Below are positions 43,901-51,050 of a stretch of DNA of 63,030 bases, one piece after another. Position numbers and translations under genes: made by a program. The stretch spans positions 1 through 63,030 of the forward strand of contig CAAECB010000037.1 of the NCBI GenBank assembly GCA_900754285.1, written 5' to 3'. The notes beneath the pieces are model-generated. The model was not told the DNA's origin. It was given only the letters and a program-made list of their open reading frames with translations, and ran no database searches. This DNA is from Clostridia bacterium (GTDB taxonomy: Bacteria > Bacillota > Clostridia > TANB77 > CAG-508). Numbering within the stretch: position 1 is the stretch's first letter; each line of letters begins with the position of its first letter.

Positions 43901-44987
43901 TCATAAATTTATAAGCAAGATTTTTATCTGCTTTTAAATCATTATATAATGTTATAAGGCCTTTTAAATTTGATTTACGTCTAGCAATATCTGCAATAGA
44001 GTTTACAAAATTATCTACACTACTTTTATCGGTTTCTGTAAATAACACTCCTGCAAGATATTGTCCATCCATAAATTGAATGAATCCAGCTTCAGCACCT
44101 CTATCATATTGATAAACAGGATTACCTTTTTTATCTAATGTATAATCAATAGAAGAAAGTTTTGGGATACTATTAAGTTTATATTTAACAACTTCTTCTA
44201 TATGTTCTTTAAAATCACTCTTCTCACCAATATTTAATTCCCATGATTTAGACATATCATCAACAGTATCTACATCTTCTGTATTACTTCCTTCCTCTTC
44301 TTGATTGCCTTTATTTTCATCTTCAACAGCTTCAAATTCTAAATCAATTTGACCATATAATGCAGCAACATCTCGCTTCATTTTTAATTCTTCGATAAAT
44401 GTTTTATCAGAAAGACTTTCAAATGCAGCAAGTTGATTACGAAGAATATTATTATCTAGTTTTTCAATAATATTCTTTAATGCAATAGTTCTTGATGTTT
44501 CAGTAAGAAGTTTATTATATTCTTCTTTTAACTCATCATTATTATTTATTTCTTTTCTAACATTAAATTCGATAAATCTTATCAATGTTGATTTAAAATC
44601 ATTTATAATATCACCTAATAATTTATATTTATTAGTAGCATTAAATTTATCATTTGAATAAACTTTACTAATATTACTAGCAATAAAATCTAATGCTTCT
44701 ATTTTAGCAAGTTTACTAGTAAATCTTCCTGTTTGATGTTTAGCAATACCTTCTTGCAAAGATTGCAAATTTTTTGTTTTAGTATTATAAACTTCTTTCA
44801 ATACTTCAAATGCTTGTTTAGGAGAAGTTTTAGCATTAATACCTCTTTTATCTAAAGCATTTTGAAATTCAGCAGTACCAACTGTAGCTAGATAATCATT
44901 ATAAAGTTGTGTACCAACAGCAACATTGTTCTCAATATAAGAACGAAGTTTAGGATAATTGTTAAGTGTGAGATTAGAACAACTCAT
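31965..44987 (-). CDS. Giant virion RNA polymerase polyprotein, 4340 aa
   Basis: At residues 1569-1581 it reads QTGSDFDVDSVYA: D1573-F-D1575-V-D1577 is the metal-binding D-x-D-x-D motif of double-psi beta-barrel RNA polymerases, in the form known from crAss-like phage virion polymerases. The preceding GYRIPTEGKQSIVIMKVVEFLPDAYGSTVVVP (about 1530-1562) also fits that family. The rest is a long helical, Lys/Asp/Asn-rich chain, with a hydrophobic segment near the C-terminus (AAVIGAIALTAIAG). Four repeat copies lie inside: ILPVVE, SSTGKLH, SLPVEE, SSTGKLQ. It is presumably packaged in the capsid and ejected to transcribe early genes. Its length suggests fusion with cargo domains. Confidence 0.7.
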   Translation of the reverse strand: MSCSNLTLNNYPKLRSYIENNVAVGTQLYNDYLATVGTAEFQNALDKRGINAKTSPKQAFEVLKEVYNTKTKNLQSLQEGIAKHQTGRFTSKLAKIEALDFIASNISKVYSNDKFNATNKYKLLGDIINDFKSTLIRFIEFNVRKEINNNDELKEEYNKLLTETSRTIALKNIIEKLDNNILRNQLAAFESLSDKTFIEELKMKRDVAALYGQIDLEFEAVEDENKGNQEEEGSNTEDVDTVDDMSKSWELNIGEKSDFKEHIEEVVKYKLNSIPKLSSIDYTLDKKGNPVYQYDRGAEAGFIQFMDGQYLAGVLFTETDKSSVDNFVNSIADIARRKSNLKGLITLYNDLKADKNLAYKFMMVFDKPVIPKVETYYDYQGGYQVRISNTSSNPTEIVVNDIKLGIKNADETTLQKFNIDIKNATVENVHEALKLIIPNIDYQSLQNMADNYKDEYKSLLYNIATIGKIISDTIDNKNDYIEKLSKGEDVSDLNNFIPDSYLPFIYEFSNKITPYANVKVNLNSRNGANNLSSDVINRSYLTNFPLIFSSEEAVEAYARQKFAGSGYNYSNILIECVSSTGKLQPGLFRKVGDVYKLTEYANELVKISLVNGSADRRTNTAVLYKDMSKGDYLLTGLMNYIKNEEKAVVINGQEHKFATANFFMSIPSDAPKTFVATMPILSLDGLYKYNEEQYNRFRQEATNKVNALNVIDLKDEKYTDWLTNKLNIISSKSLVDLINEEKINVPVDVNKYYKVGNNPPSFAFVDKHGAKYAITGQLKEINGQFYLTNAIIKGLISDGRVTKTQVNNSKLAYINNQIYLLQRQNIGIEFDINHPVVDALRNIIYQEILDAYTSARRIFKEDANGNLIMSEGQLVLKDNYNANELYLNYEKDRGGKVYDIVDGKYVLTGAVFNLSDLNSKFANVSLYHNLMGNGKVIDILYGDREKRVRVENGKVVFDANYQSIVDNAINEAIKTYLDTYLKNATNYLRGEFNTFLEKFSDENIREYLINTIINQVNYDHLFNGKSKFYKGNQDVLKRLKEIQAGGSPFGVVDFTRTSTDPAKIVQETIDIPTADGKKAVIDYTTKEPIKLYDKFKAVTVYNTNKTSRQEVIDRLEKQLNKAKLSEETKASLLKPFKDEKTKTNDAQSYITQEEWIRRITAAGELNKYASLIEALTNDVPIEEIDWTAFENKVAIQKNFYYDLYYDTKTGIEVPRQIKNAEFVLLPKLIKGTELEQVYNAMKEVGIDQLNTIETSKAANHNIITLWDNDGNIHFDEFKEQARNVIEPYSYNYLYRQQEVPEHMVDEENKAGIQILKKMLDNLPNDEHHNNLVNKFFNNYTANIKQSFVEVATELGIELDNNGNIKLKNGAIVGLNRKVFLQLVKENMAKNGADRVLMEFLDTALEGSDQLPLFMNNVSTKLENVTNALFNKRITRQTIEGWHAAQLSDFGFTVDKDTVKDSEYLTNHEAEHNNKLEYRKEGEINGVPVYYAEIRLRRWSDALYKTVKQEDGTTKKIPIDINEVSEDLRTMIGYRIPTEGKQSIVIMKVVEFLPDAYGSTVVVPDEWVTQTGSDFDVDSVYAMTKHIMLNKDGKVIEPTENDYPLNEKGYIRYIKDNVGMAARKALGKYNGQIESSIKFIKDKEKEDRKKLNEDYQAKILKSLDNRFKDKNNIYQIAKETKDKELHKIIQAIGKKEDNISSREYINSAIERLYNLKESGEIQNQTKILDDIYDTYVATQELFNSQEDDNIVLSETNRNKIKDVIEENAKEQLNEAEKFANDNNLPNYVSWLSLPVEERVSRDVRNNNIVQTFIDILNSPAAFEENMGISQFSNLADANNWMKKIANISNKHVIDDKSYGNHDAVTQLDWKESASSGIKLKAISVNLDTFASIGNKTKIRLPFTIPVRYDKETIDKQKIGEKDRFGKVENNVINFTNQGWSEDNKNVEGYLLTLYSSQTTAHILDVMKEGAIHNENTYTFNAFKVMINAGIDYKTAISFMYQPAMDNLVKYWNESQSFANSEYINPLTKALDDAATALGITTEGKNINDLANAIYRKYNEKGYITRVYNDVGFPIIDRELNVKRFSDEMTEEEKKIHDFMVLLQFNKLNQLGNIVNNTLSVLTADKFGAKPSYYATDRIFRQIDDILASDDKLYTENKKGEIIPVVEAIYPGISKGVDNFAKADIKNSSYSSLAAMLKYSSVTALKVGQQVFETAEPNFVELIYNIAKYTKNGKLSEKLYNDYKKYLVKRLYVNDNNPAIIYPISLDDDGSVLIKQSSTGKLHIDIENEMSRIAGIGSEYTENTNFKIADINNPTKEEVLAFAKLSPAQKVLYIKENFDNIGIFDFITVNKFNEFTIKQKGYISNELKLNQGNYTNDYLYDLFDLAYLSSNPIIRLAAIDLVKYTYVVEGNNFKAGNIARAISTLPLKPTNVGGMNIGFSTKLAFDNYRFIAPTTNVSEKLIIGFIRQNYDDFPARFVDVDKIIKKNVNHAQDIEFNNDGSITVYTHGIANTKDFNKLGLLNKDEAYEIIKIRHGNTAKLYYGINHIENVTYYPLNKLDEIDTNKTIEDSSVARNNVYKSLFDVVYGYRSEKLAEQYALYKDKFVNATEITIDETNNISEVLAIANHNFFNKSQLILRNTGFTGDKLIINNAINGKKYAATKITEEVANRLRGNTSNLYQDYIDFLDKYPNYKPESDYGILPVVEYGKRYSSIGERDAASFAIKQTVAIARQESFGGNKLAESMMKILNNANINYKDTKEIANNLPVASSTVAKFVKATADRLIYDAYHFTIDENGNELKLNDARVIERVLKDDNLERKFITLINTITSFKDRYSFSNINVEGYDEDTKEALETIKEAINKLNNDTIVLQAKRSYWREFINSSTTNPNIKSGLQDALTFYGDTGFFDLNIQDIAFNHNQLVQAVVGESQAIIKEGEFRGKIEAQQFTKMLSDLKAEAAKNGKSIDWNKIVDENGRLVQPNNKEWFEMKDKLNKEYVNAVDETKDKFSVKALRAKLEYDAFIAATTESQFIPIKDYDYNGEEVTVDYTRETITNQYAVLYNKNPKVAELYAEYKRLMKEQSDILSNIIGNTPTEEQDEKIHQIYLKLRLMTSDFDENYEIKDDEDLTAARTLQAFIDRNRYLKELFFNRNIKVGFEEQLNNALKTISDIEGARDHEGRLLIPMNILMQNKEYRKAKAWLRANAMYKPDADFINEINACLTALNDPTIGKTSALNIAIEQANARDEFGIIDGRKFTAEQIERIKKETVRNFHFSKRSGLPYAGILRSQDDDVVIYKYDFYDSLRNDKVKSEDEIEDIEAINKILDKVWDSTARVLNTGSDKLTIDDLNKLSKLLELYGLDKTKNKKAAEFIAEECVVDYNNAAYEADKARAYKNGDEWYQAWKKVFETVDDDGNVVPNTIFYGVLKPKDESKWIDKNKTDYIRLINKHVQNTKTQYYYEVMRTNRDNMSKEEFKKWYFDNHYYNPYSRQYEPLKIWTHTEYIDESGNKAKGKWEARINQTDLEPNKDYVNEKYDKNYPTYKEGSTYKAKQEDGTRKEVSYDNSNYKSLNEYELKLLNNLKKIMMQYAFTDSNKYYVKQGYLPSISKEKEFDYKDIFKEAMAFIGVSSNIPTDTKWQDLENITYNTDEEKDNPMLQMLLDRNSSKYVEVPHFPKPGESEAEFIKRKQEAKDVNAKIREENEKIHNQLINKDWENVFKSFIINSARYDAIRLIKGKLYAADDALLSYDAYKLNYKNELIQDYRLSAESEVEYKTESNRNTSAQLRNYIRRVVRDTYKNNTNPQLLKFASIAQNMAGSKYMMLNITGGIANILTGQTNLAAERFAREYFNEKDWIIGQNLYVGGAISYMSNMYNDKSTTLQDGIIKLANVVDYDRIAELTANDIKGNIKKLRGLLFTPQTAGEHYMQNTVLLTMMKNHHIIKDANGNAKIVSFEMFKREKELEALMIVLNEEERAAYDKFFNDILADENRRANYNMFNDNVITDFIRTHLTKERMVEFVRKRKELMKEAKKKFEELPDVYSQFELVDDYANLKADADIELKDFAKLVEKVIRVNKKIHGVYDKIGAAKIENEWWGGIVMQFHKHLYPGFKKRYRRHGYYDEVLETIEKGSYNSLMQFINTPYHLTKYKRSQEELDTLQAIQEYCKNAISFITHIRLNYNLLSESERANIRRAYADFVYTGAAVIGAIALTAIAGGDDDNEESIWYNLLMYHADRLASEAFAFTPIGLASEGEKLWSSPVAIWQSGDDLLKGLAFGVQTLIDNGFEGEYKTGRYAGENKLKVIIGRNIPVYRNIQRIIELPDNNSYYKLGDNALSVIPVKKIGEWIRE
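36877..36897 (+). repeat. Interspersed repeat inside the giant gene
   Basis: ATATTCCACTACGGGCAAGA; read on the - strand it encodes ILPVVE. Confidence 0.8.
38147..38166 (-). repeat. Interspersed repeat inside the giant gene
   Basis: GTAGCTTGCCCGTAGAGGAT; the gene reads SSTGKLH. Confidence 0.9.
39599..39617 (+). repeat. Interspersed repeat inside the giant gene
   Basis: TTCCTCTACGGGCAAGCTT; the gene reads SLPVEE. Confidence 0.9.
43237..43257 (-). repeat. Interspersed repeat inside the giant gene
   Basis: TGTAGCTTGCCCGTAGAGGA; the gene reads SSTGKLQ. Confidence 0.9.
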
Positions 44988-45118
44988 ATTAGTAAGTATT
45001 TAATTAATAATATTAATAACAATATCATGTTCTGACTATGACAAATTGAAAAATTGATGCCTTGTCAGAACATGATTTTTAGGCTGTCTGACGGACTTTT
45101 ATCGAAATCCGATACATA
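44988..45118 (-). other. Intergenic control region before the giant gene
   Basis: It contains a perfect 13-bp inverted repeat, ATCATGTTCTGAC (45024-45036) and GTCAGAACATGAT (45064-45076) with a 27-nt loop, and a phage-specific promoter-like motif at 45081-45109. In transcription order the motif comes first, then the hairpin, then the start codon, so the hairpin would be in the 5' leader. Confidence 0.55.
45081..45109 (-). promoter_or_regulatory. Phage-specific promoter-like motif for the giant gene
   Basis: On the - strand: GATTTCGATAAAAGTCCGTC then AGACAGCCT. It shares the core AAAGTCCGTCAGACAG with 62329-62357. It is about 95 nt upstream of the start codon at 44987. Confidence 0.55.
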
Positions 45119-48100
45119 CTACATACAATATATAGAAAGTTCGCCAGTGGTCAGCATTTGGCGTGCAGTGACTTGCAATGCTGGTGAAATGTTATTGACA
45201 ACAGAATTGAAATTTGTTATTTGTCGTTCATCAATAGAACTAAATGCAAATCTATCATCAGCAAAATTATCTTCAATATTATTATCTTCTTGCACATTAT
45301 TAGTATTTATTACTTCTTGTTTTTCTTCTTCAACTTTATTTACATCTTGTTCATCTTTAAAATCTAATGTTGTTTGAATAACTTTTTTAGGTTGTGTTCT
45401 TTTACTTCTACCTTTAGTTATTTTATTAAGCAACATCATTTCTCTATATAACAAAGAATTTCTATCAATTTCAATGCCAAGCATATCTGCTATTACAAGT
45501 AATAATTCTTGAAATAAATTCTTTACTTTATCTTTAAATCTACTACTTGCTGGTATCTTATTTAAAGCTGACATCAAATCTCTATTAGTTAAAGACTCAA
45601 CAAGAAATTCTTCAAGATTAATATCTCTATCTTGACTTATATCAATAAATTGTTTTAGATATGGTAAATCTTCATTATTAGGTTCTTTCTTTTCTAATTC
45701 TTCAACATATTGTTTATATCTATTATATATATCTTCAATAGTATTTAATGCTTTTTCTTTATTATAAACTGTATCAAGTTGTTTATGCAGACTTTCATGA
45801 ATAATAGTTCTAATCAATCTACCATAATTCATATTACCAATACGATTACTATTTAAAGTAATTTCTTTTGTATTAATATCATACAAAGCATATATAGGTT
45901 TTGCTTCTGTATCAATTATATTATCAATATTAATAACTTCTGGTAATATACCAATACGTTCTAATGCTTCAATATATTCCAACACTTCATTGTTATTACG
46001 AAACATTTCACGTAAAGCATTATTAGTTTTATTAATAGCTAATTGTTTAATAACAAATTCTGCATTAACTTTGTCATCTAATAAATTAGCTGTATTAACC
46101 CAACTTGTTTCATCTGCTTTAAATACAACTTGAACTGTTGTCAAATTAGTTTTATGAAATATACCACTTATAGTATTATCTTTATTTTTTGGTAAATTCT
46201 GTAGATTAGTTGAAAGAAAATTATTACTAACAAGAAAATCTTGATAACTATTAAATTCTTTACTAACTTTGCCGACAGATATTATTGTTTTACCATTTTC
46301 TCTTTTATAATATTTTGTAGCAACAGGTATTTTAACTTTATCGTTTATAAAACTAAATGGAATACCAATTGTAGCATTTGCAAATAAATTATCAATATTC
46401 TTCTTTAATTCATTTTGAATATATTCATCATTGATAGTTCTTATTGTTGCACCACGAGCTTTATCAGTAATATTATATTTTACATCTTCAATACTATTTA
46501 TTTGTAATTTTCTACCACTAGCATCATCATAAATGCTAAACAACCATTTATTATCTTTAGTTTGAAAACCAATACTATTACCTCTTTTACCAGGCTTTAC
46601 ATTTATATTAATTAAACCGCTATTGCCTGTTAAAGCAAATACATCATTAGAGAATTGTTTAAAACTATAAGTATTATCTGATATAAATCTAGCAATAATG
46701 TTCTTTAACTCTTCTTGTGCAGCATCTATTAATTGTTTACCGAATGGACTAATATCATTACTTGATAATTCTTTTTGATAACAATAAGCATAACTAGTTT
46801 GTCCATTCTCTCTAGGTATAGCTATCATTGTCATACCAACAATAGGATAACCATTAACAATATTTGGAACAAGAGAATTAGCAGATTGTAGATTATTAGG
46901 TTTAGTAATTGTAACTAATGGATATTTATCTTCATCATAATCATCTATTACTTTTGTTATATTATTCAATTTAGATTTATCTTTTGGGTCAGATAAATTA
47001 ATAGTCCCTTTATATAATTTATCAATAACAAATTTACCTTTAGCTTTTTTCGTTGCAACAACGTGTGCTTGAGCATAACTATTAGCTAATTTATTAAACC
47101 AATTATTTATACTTTCTTCTATATTAAAATTATCTGCTGCAACTCTAGCATAAAGTTTACCAATATGCATTACAATAGTTTCTATTTGCTTTTCTGATTC
47201 TTCTTCATTTTCACTTAATGTTTGTCTAAAATTAATAAATTCTGGATAACTAGATAATTCTGTAAATATCTGGTCACGATAAATCTTAACATCATCTTTT
47301 TTATTTCTAGAAAAAGCAAATTCTCTTAAAGCAGATTCTAAATCTTCAGTTGGTTCAGTAAATACTTTTAATATAAAGTCTTTTAATTTACTCTTAGCAA
47401 AACTTTCATTTAAAGTAATATCATATAACCAACCTTCATTAGTAGTTCTATAAACTCCTTCGTTATCTACTTGTGGTACACCAAGATAACCAACAAAATT
47501 TCCATCTTTTCTTAATATAATTCTACCAAGATAAGTATCATATTCATATTCTAATTCATCGCCAAAATTTAATTTTGTTATAGTTTCAAAATCAGTATCA
47601 TCAATATTAGCATTATTTGGAATATATTCTTCAAGTTTAGCCTTTTCTCTACTTGTTAATGTTAATAATCTATTTTTATATTGCTCTTTACTAAGATTTA
47701 ATATTGTATCATTATCAGTTAATACATATTCTGTATTATATTTACTATATATAAATGATTTAATTTCATCATATAGAAACTCTGCTACCAATCTATTATT
47801 TGATAAATTATAAATATATTGTGTTAAAGTATCAGCATTAATATAAGTTTTACCTTTTATAGTACGACCATAAGTTTTACCATTATCAGCTTGTTTTTTA
47901 GCAAATTCTTCTAATATAGCAATTATATGTCGTTGTTTCTTATTCGGTTTTTTCTTAATAATAGACAATGTAGCATTTTTCAATAGAACTCTATCACTTT
48001 CTGATATAGCACTTTGTAACTGATTATCATCACCAAATATAGCTAAATCATCAGTAAAAGCACTAATAGTATTTGTCCATGTATTATCTACTACTTCTTT

Positions 48101-51046
48101 ACTAAATCCTAATTCTGACAACTTAGTCAATATTGCTTCTTTATTGTTATTAGCAAATTGAGCAAATTCATCATCATTCAATTCATCAATATTAACATTA
48201 GTTGTAGCAGCAATACTATCTAGTTGATTATATAATTCTTCAGCAGCAGCATCATATAATTCATTTTCACTTAATTCAGCAAGATTAAGAGTTGGCTCGG
48301 CTGTAGCTGTAGTAGCATTATCCTCTACGGGCAAGCTACCGCTAGCATTATCATCTTTAGTATCTGTAGCAACTGGAGCAACTTCAGGTGTCGTAGCAAC
48401 TTCAGGAGTTTTTGATGTATCAGTTGTTATATCTCCTTCTAGCTTGCCCGTAGAGGAGATGCCATCATCATCAACAGGCTTGCCCTCTAACTCTGGTACA
48501 TCATCATTTTTATCTACAGTTTCTTCATAAGCAGCTTGTCTATCTAACTCTTCATCAATAAACTCTCTTTGTAATTCAAGATTATTTAAATCATATTCAG
48601 CTTCTTGTAAAACTTTCAAAGATGTATTATAAGCATCTACATCTTTTTCTTCCATATTAGCAACATCAAAATTATCTCTATATTTTCTATATAAATCATT
48701 TTGAGTTTTAATAGCATTATTTATAATTTTTCTTCTACTTTCATCAAGAACATTTCTAAGTTCTATTACTCTTTTCTTTAAAGCTGGCTCTGTCAAATCA
48801 ACACTCTTTTCATTCAATCTATAATTCAAGTCATTATCAAACTTTCCATATATAGTATTAAATTCATCAGAATAATTATCACGAACTTTCTTTGCAGTAT
48901 CAATTATTTGTTTGTCGTTTACAACACCATTTTCATCATATAAACCAGCTGGTTGTATTTCTTCTAATTGTTTCTTTTGATTTTCTAATTCATCTAGTAA
49001 TTGTTTCTTTTCTCTTTTTGATAAATTAGCATCAGTTCTTATATTAAATAGTTTATTTTCAATAGCACGTATTCTATTTCTATAAACAAGTTTTTCAATA
49101 GCAGAAATATCTTCTTGACTAATATTTATATTATCATCAGCCATTACTTTGTTATATAAATTATCATTATATAATTTCAATGTATCATATAATTGTTTTT
49201 TATTATTTTCTTCTACTAATTGTCTTGCTATAATACGACTAATATCAAAATTGCCACCAACTTTATTTACTTTATCAAATACATTCAAATATAATTCTTT
49301 TGTATTATCAAGTCTTTCAATAAACTGCTTTTGTAATTCTAGTGCTTCATTATCTTTAAGATTAAGTTTTTCTTTAAATCCTTTTGTTATATTTTCATCT
49401 CTAGCAAATTCTTCCAATAATTCAAGATTGCCATTATCAATAGCATCTATTATCATTCCATCAAAATAAGAATCACGAGCAAGTTTTTCTAGTTCTTGAC
49501 GTTCTGTATCATTGGTAATATCAGCAGCGACTTGATTTCCTTCCGCATCTTTAATTGTTATATAAGGATTTTTATTTTGATTAATGCTATTAATAGCTTC
49601 ATTGTATCTTTGGAAATGTAATTGTCTATTTAGTATTTCTTGTTTCTTTTTATCTTCAGCATTTGTCCATTCTTTATTTAGTTTTCTTTGAATAAATTCA
49701 CCAGCAGCATCAGCAGCACCACTAAATACTACACCACCAATAACGCCCCAAAAAGCTGACTCCCACATCATCGGGTCTTTAAGATAATCTTTAACAGTCT
49801 TAACATCAGTGTCTTTATCAAAAGCAAGTTTAGCTAATTCCATACCTTTTTCACTACCGATATAGTTTATAACTTCTTCTATACCTTCTGTCCATTCGTT
49901 ACGAGTACCTGTTGCGATACCATAACCAATGTCTTTTATTTTATCTATTGCTTTATCTTTAAAAGTAGTTTTAGCTATTGCTTCTTGTATAACAGCAGCT
50001 TCATCACCAAATTTTGCAGCAGCAGCTTTGTTAAGTTTTTGTAATCTTCTAGTATTACTACCTTGTAATGCTTTCGACCACATATTCTTTAATCCATATA
50101 CTTGTGCTATATCAAACATAGTATTCCATAGATTAAAATCAAATGCTTCATCTCCTGCATTATTTGCTATATCTTTTGCTATTTCTTCATTTGTTTTATT
50201 TGCATATTCTGGATTATTTTTATCAAATTCAGCACGTTGCTTAGCATCCATACTATTAAGTTCTTTAATAGCATAGTCATAAGCATTTTTACTAGTTTGA
50301 TTAGATTCTTGATAGTTTTCCAACATACGCATTGTAATACCAGTTTTAGTAGCATCTATACCTTTAGCTGCAAGTTCTCTAGTTTTCTCTGATAATTTCA
50401 ATACATTTGCTAATTTATTACTAGCTTTATTTATATTAAGCAAACTACCAACTTTAGATAATCCTTTACTAACACCAACACCAGGAAGCATTAAAGTTAA
50501 ACTACTAGCTATACTTGGAGCATTACTAGCCCACCATGCAAAATCAGTAACATCAAATGCTTTAGTTGGGTCTTCTCTATATATCGGCATTTGCTCATTA
50601 ATAGATTCTTTAAAATCAGCTAATGATTGAATAATATCAGGTCTTTCATAAGATAAATCTCCATCCATTACATCTATTAATATAGAAGCTAAATCAGCAG
50701 CACCTAATATAGTTCCTGTTGTTATTTCATTCAATGTTTGACCAATAGAATACATTCCTTGTTCAAATACAGATTGATTATTAGCACGTTCTTTATCTAA
50801 TTCTTCTTTTGTATTAACAGGATTAACAGTTACATCGTATTCAGCATATTTAGTTGGGTCACCTAAATAACTAAGTCCATATTGATTAGGTATAACATTT
50901 TCTAATATATTGGATGCAAAGTCATCGCGTTTATTATAATCTGTATTAACAATAGAAGGAGGCTCTAAAGCCCCCTTTTTAGTTTTAGGATTATATTCTG
51001 GATTAGGTCTTTTATCTTTACCTTTGATAATATCTATTATGTTCAT
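45119..51046 (-). CDS. Large cargo-type protein with C-terminal zincin metallopeptidase, 1975 aa
   Basis: Near the C-terminus, IIHESLHKQL (His1750-Glu1751-x-x-His1754) is the zinc-binding HExxH motif, and EEFLVE about 60 residues later supplies a candidate third ligand glutamate, as in gluzincins. The large N-terminal part holds hydrophobic segments (around residues 150-200, IASSLTLMLPGVGVSK, and about 430, AFWGVIGGVVFSGAAD) and long coiled coils. Two repeat copies (48319, 48440) encode SLPVED and SSTGKLE in an acidic Thr/Val-rich linker. It is probably a virion protein ejected with the polymerase; other polymerase domains cannot be excluded. Confidence 0.6.
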   Translation of the reverse strand: MNIIDIIKGKDKRPNPEYNPKTKKGALEPPSIVNTDYNKRDDFASNILENVIPNQYGLSYLGDPTKYAEYDVTVNPVNTKEELDKERANNQSVFEQGMYSIGQTLNEITTGTILGAADLASILIDVMDGDLSYERPDIIQSLADFKESINEQMPIYREDPTKAFDVTDFAWWASNAPSIASSLTLMLPGVGVSKGLSKVGSLLNINKASNKLANVLKLSEKTRELAAKGIDATKTGITMRMLENYQESNQTSKNAYDYAIKELNSMDAKQRAEFDKNNPEYANKTNEEIAKDIANNAGDEAFDFNLWNTMFDIAQVYGLKNMWSKALQGSNTRRLQKLNKAAAAKFGDEAAVIQEAIAKTTFKDKAIDKIKDIGYGIATGTRNEWTEGIEEVINYIGSEKGMELAKLAFDKDTDVKTVKDYLKDPMMWESAFWGVIGGVVFSGAADAAGEFIQRKLNKEWTNAEDKKKQEILNRQLHFQRYNEAINSINQNKNPYITIKDAEGNQVAADITNDTERQELEKLARDSYFDGMIIDAIDNGNLELLEEFARDENITKGFKEKLNLKDNEALELQKQFIERLDNTKELYLNVFDKVNKVGGNFDISRIIARQLVEENNKKQLYDTLKLYNDNLYNKVMADDNINISQEDISAIEKLVYRNRIRAIENKLFNIRTDANLSKREKKQLLDELENQKKQLEEIQPAGLYDENGVVNDKQIIDTAKKVRDNYSDEFNTIYGKFDNDLNYRLNEKSVDLTEPALKKRVIELRNVLDESRRKIINNAIKTQNDLYRKYRDNFDVANMEEKDVDAYNTSLKVLQEAEYDLNNLELQREFIDEELDRQAAYEETVDKNDDVPELEGKPVDDDGISSTGKLEGDITTDTSKTPEVATTPEVAPVATDTKDDNASGSLPVEDNATTATAEPTLNLAELSENELYDAAAEELYNQLDSIAATTNVNIDELNDDEFAQFANNNKEAILTKLSELGFSKEVVDNTWTNTISAFTDDLAIFGDDNQLQSAISESDRVLLKNATLSIIKKKPNKKQRHIIAILEEFAKKQADNGKTYGRTIKGKTYINADTLTQYIYNLSNNRLVAEFLYDEIKSFIYSKYNTEYVLTDNDTILNLSKEQYKNRLLTLTSREKAKLEEYIPNNANIDDTDFETITKLNFGDELEYEYDTYLGRIILRKDGNFVGYLGVPQVDNEGVYRTTNEGWLYDITLNESFAKSKLKDFILKVFTEPTEDLESALREFAFSRNKKDDVKIYRDQIFTELSSYPEFINFRQTLSENEEESEKQIETIVMHIGKLYARVAADNFNIEESINNWFNKLANSYAQAHVVATKKAKGKFVIDKLYKGTINLSDPKDKSKLNNITKVIDDYDEDKYPLVTITKPNNLQSANSLVPNIVNGYPIVGMTMIAIPRENGQTSYAYCYQKELSSNDISPFGKQLIDAAQEELKNIIARFISDNTYSFKQFSNDVFALTGNSGLININVKPGKRGNSIGFQTKDNKWLFSIYDDASGRKLQINSIEDVKYNITDKARGATIRTINDEYIQNELKKNIDNLFANATIGIPFSFINDKVKIPVATKYYKRENGKTIISVGKVSKEFNSYQDFLVSNNFLSTNLQNLPKNKDNTISGIFHKTNLTTVQVVFKADETSWVNTANLLDDKVNAEFVIKQLAINKTNNALREMFRNNNEVLEYIEALERIGILPEVINIDNIIDTEAKPIYALYDINTKEITLNSNRIGNMNYGRLIRTIIHESLHKQLDTVYNKEKALNTIEDIYNRYKQYVEELEKKEPNNEDLPYLKQFIDISQDRDINLEEFLVESLTNRDLMSALNKIPASSRFKDKVKNLFQELLLVIADMLGIEIDRNSLLYREMMLLNKITKGRSKRTQPKKVIQTTLDFKDEQDVNKVEEEKQEVINTNNVQEDNNIEDNFADDRFAFSSIDERQITNFNSVVNNISPALQVTARQMLTTGELSIYCM
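48319..48339 (+). repeat. Interspersed repeat inside the zincin gene
   Basis: TATCCTCTACGGGCAAGCTA; the gene reads SLPVED. Confidence 0.9.
48440..48457 (-). repeat. Interspersed repeat inside the zincin gene
   Basis: TAGCTTGCCCGTAGAGGA; the gene reads SSTGKLE, 100 nt from an opposite copy. Confidence 0.9.
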
Positions 51047-51050
51047 AATC

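Noticed and set aside
48474..48492. GCTTGCCC near the repeat copies in the zincin gene
   Set aside because: Only 8 bp match the reverse repeat; the rest differs, so it is not counted as a copy.
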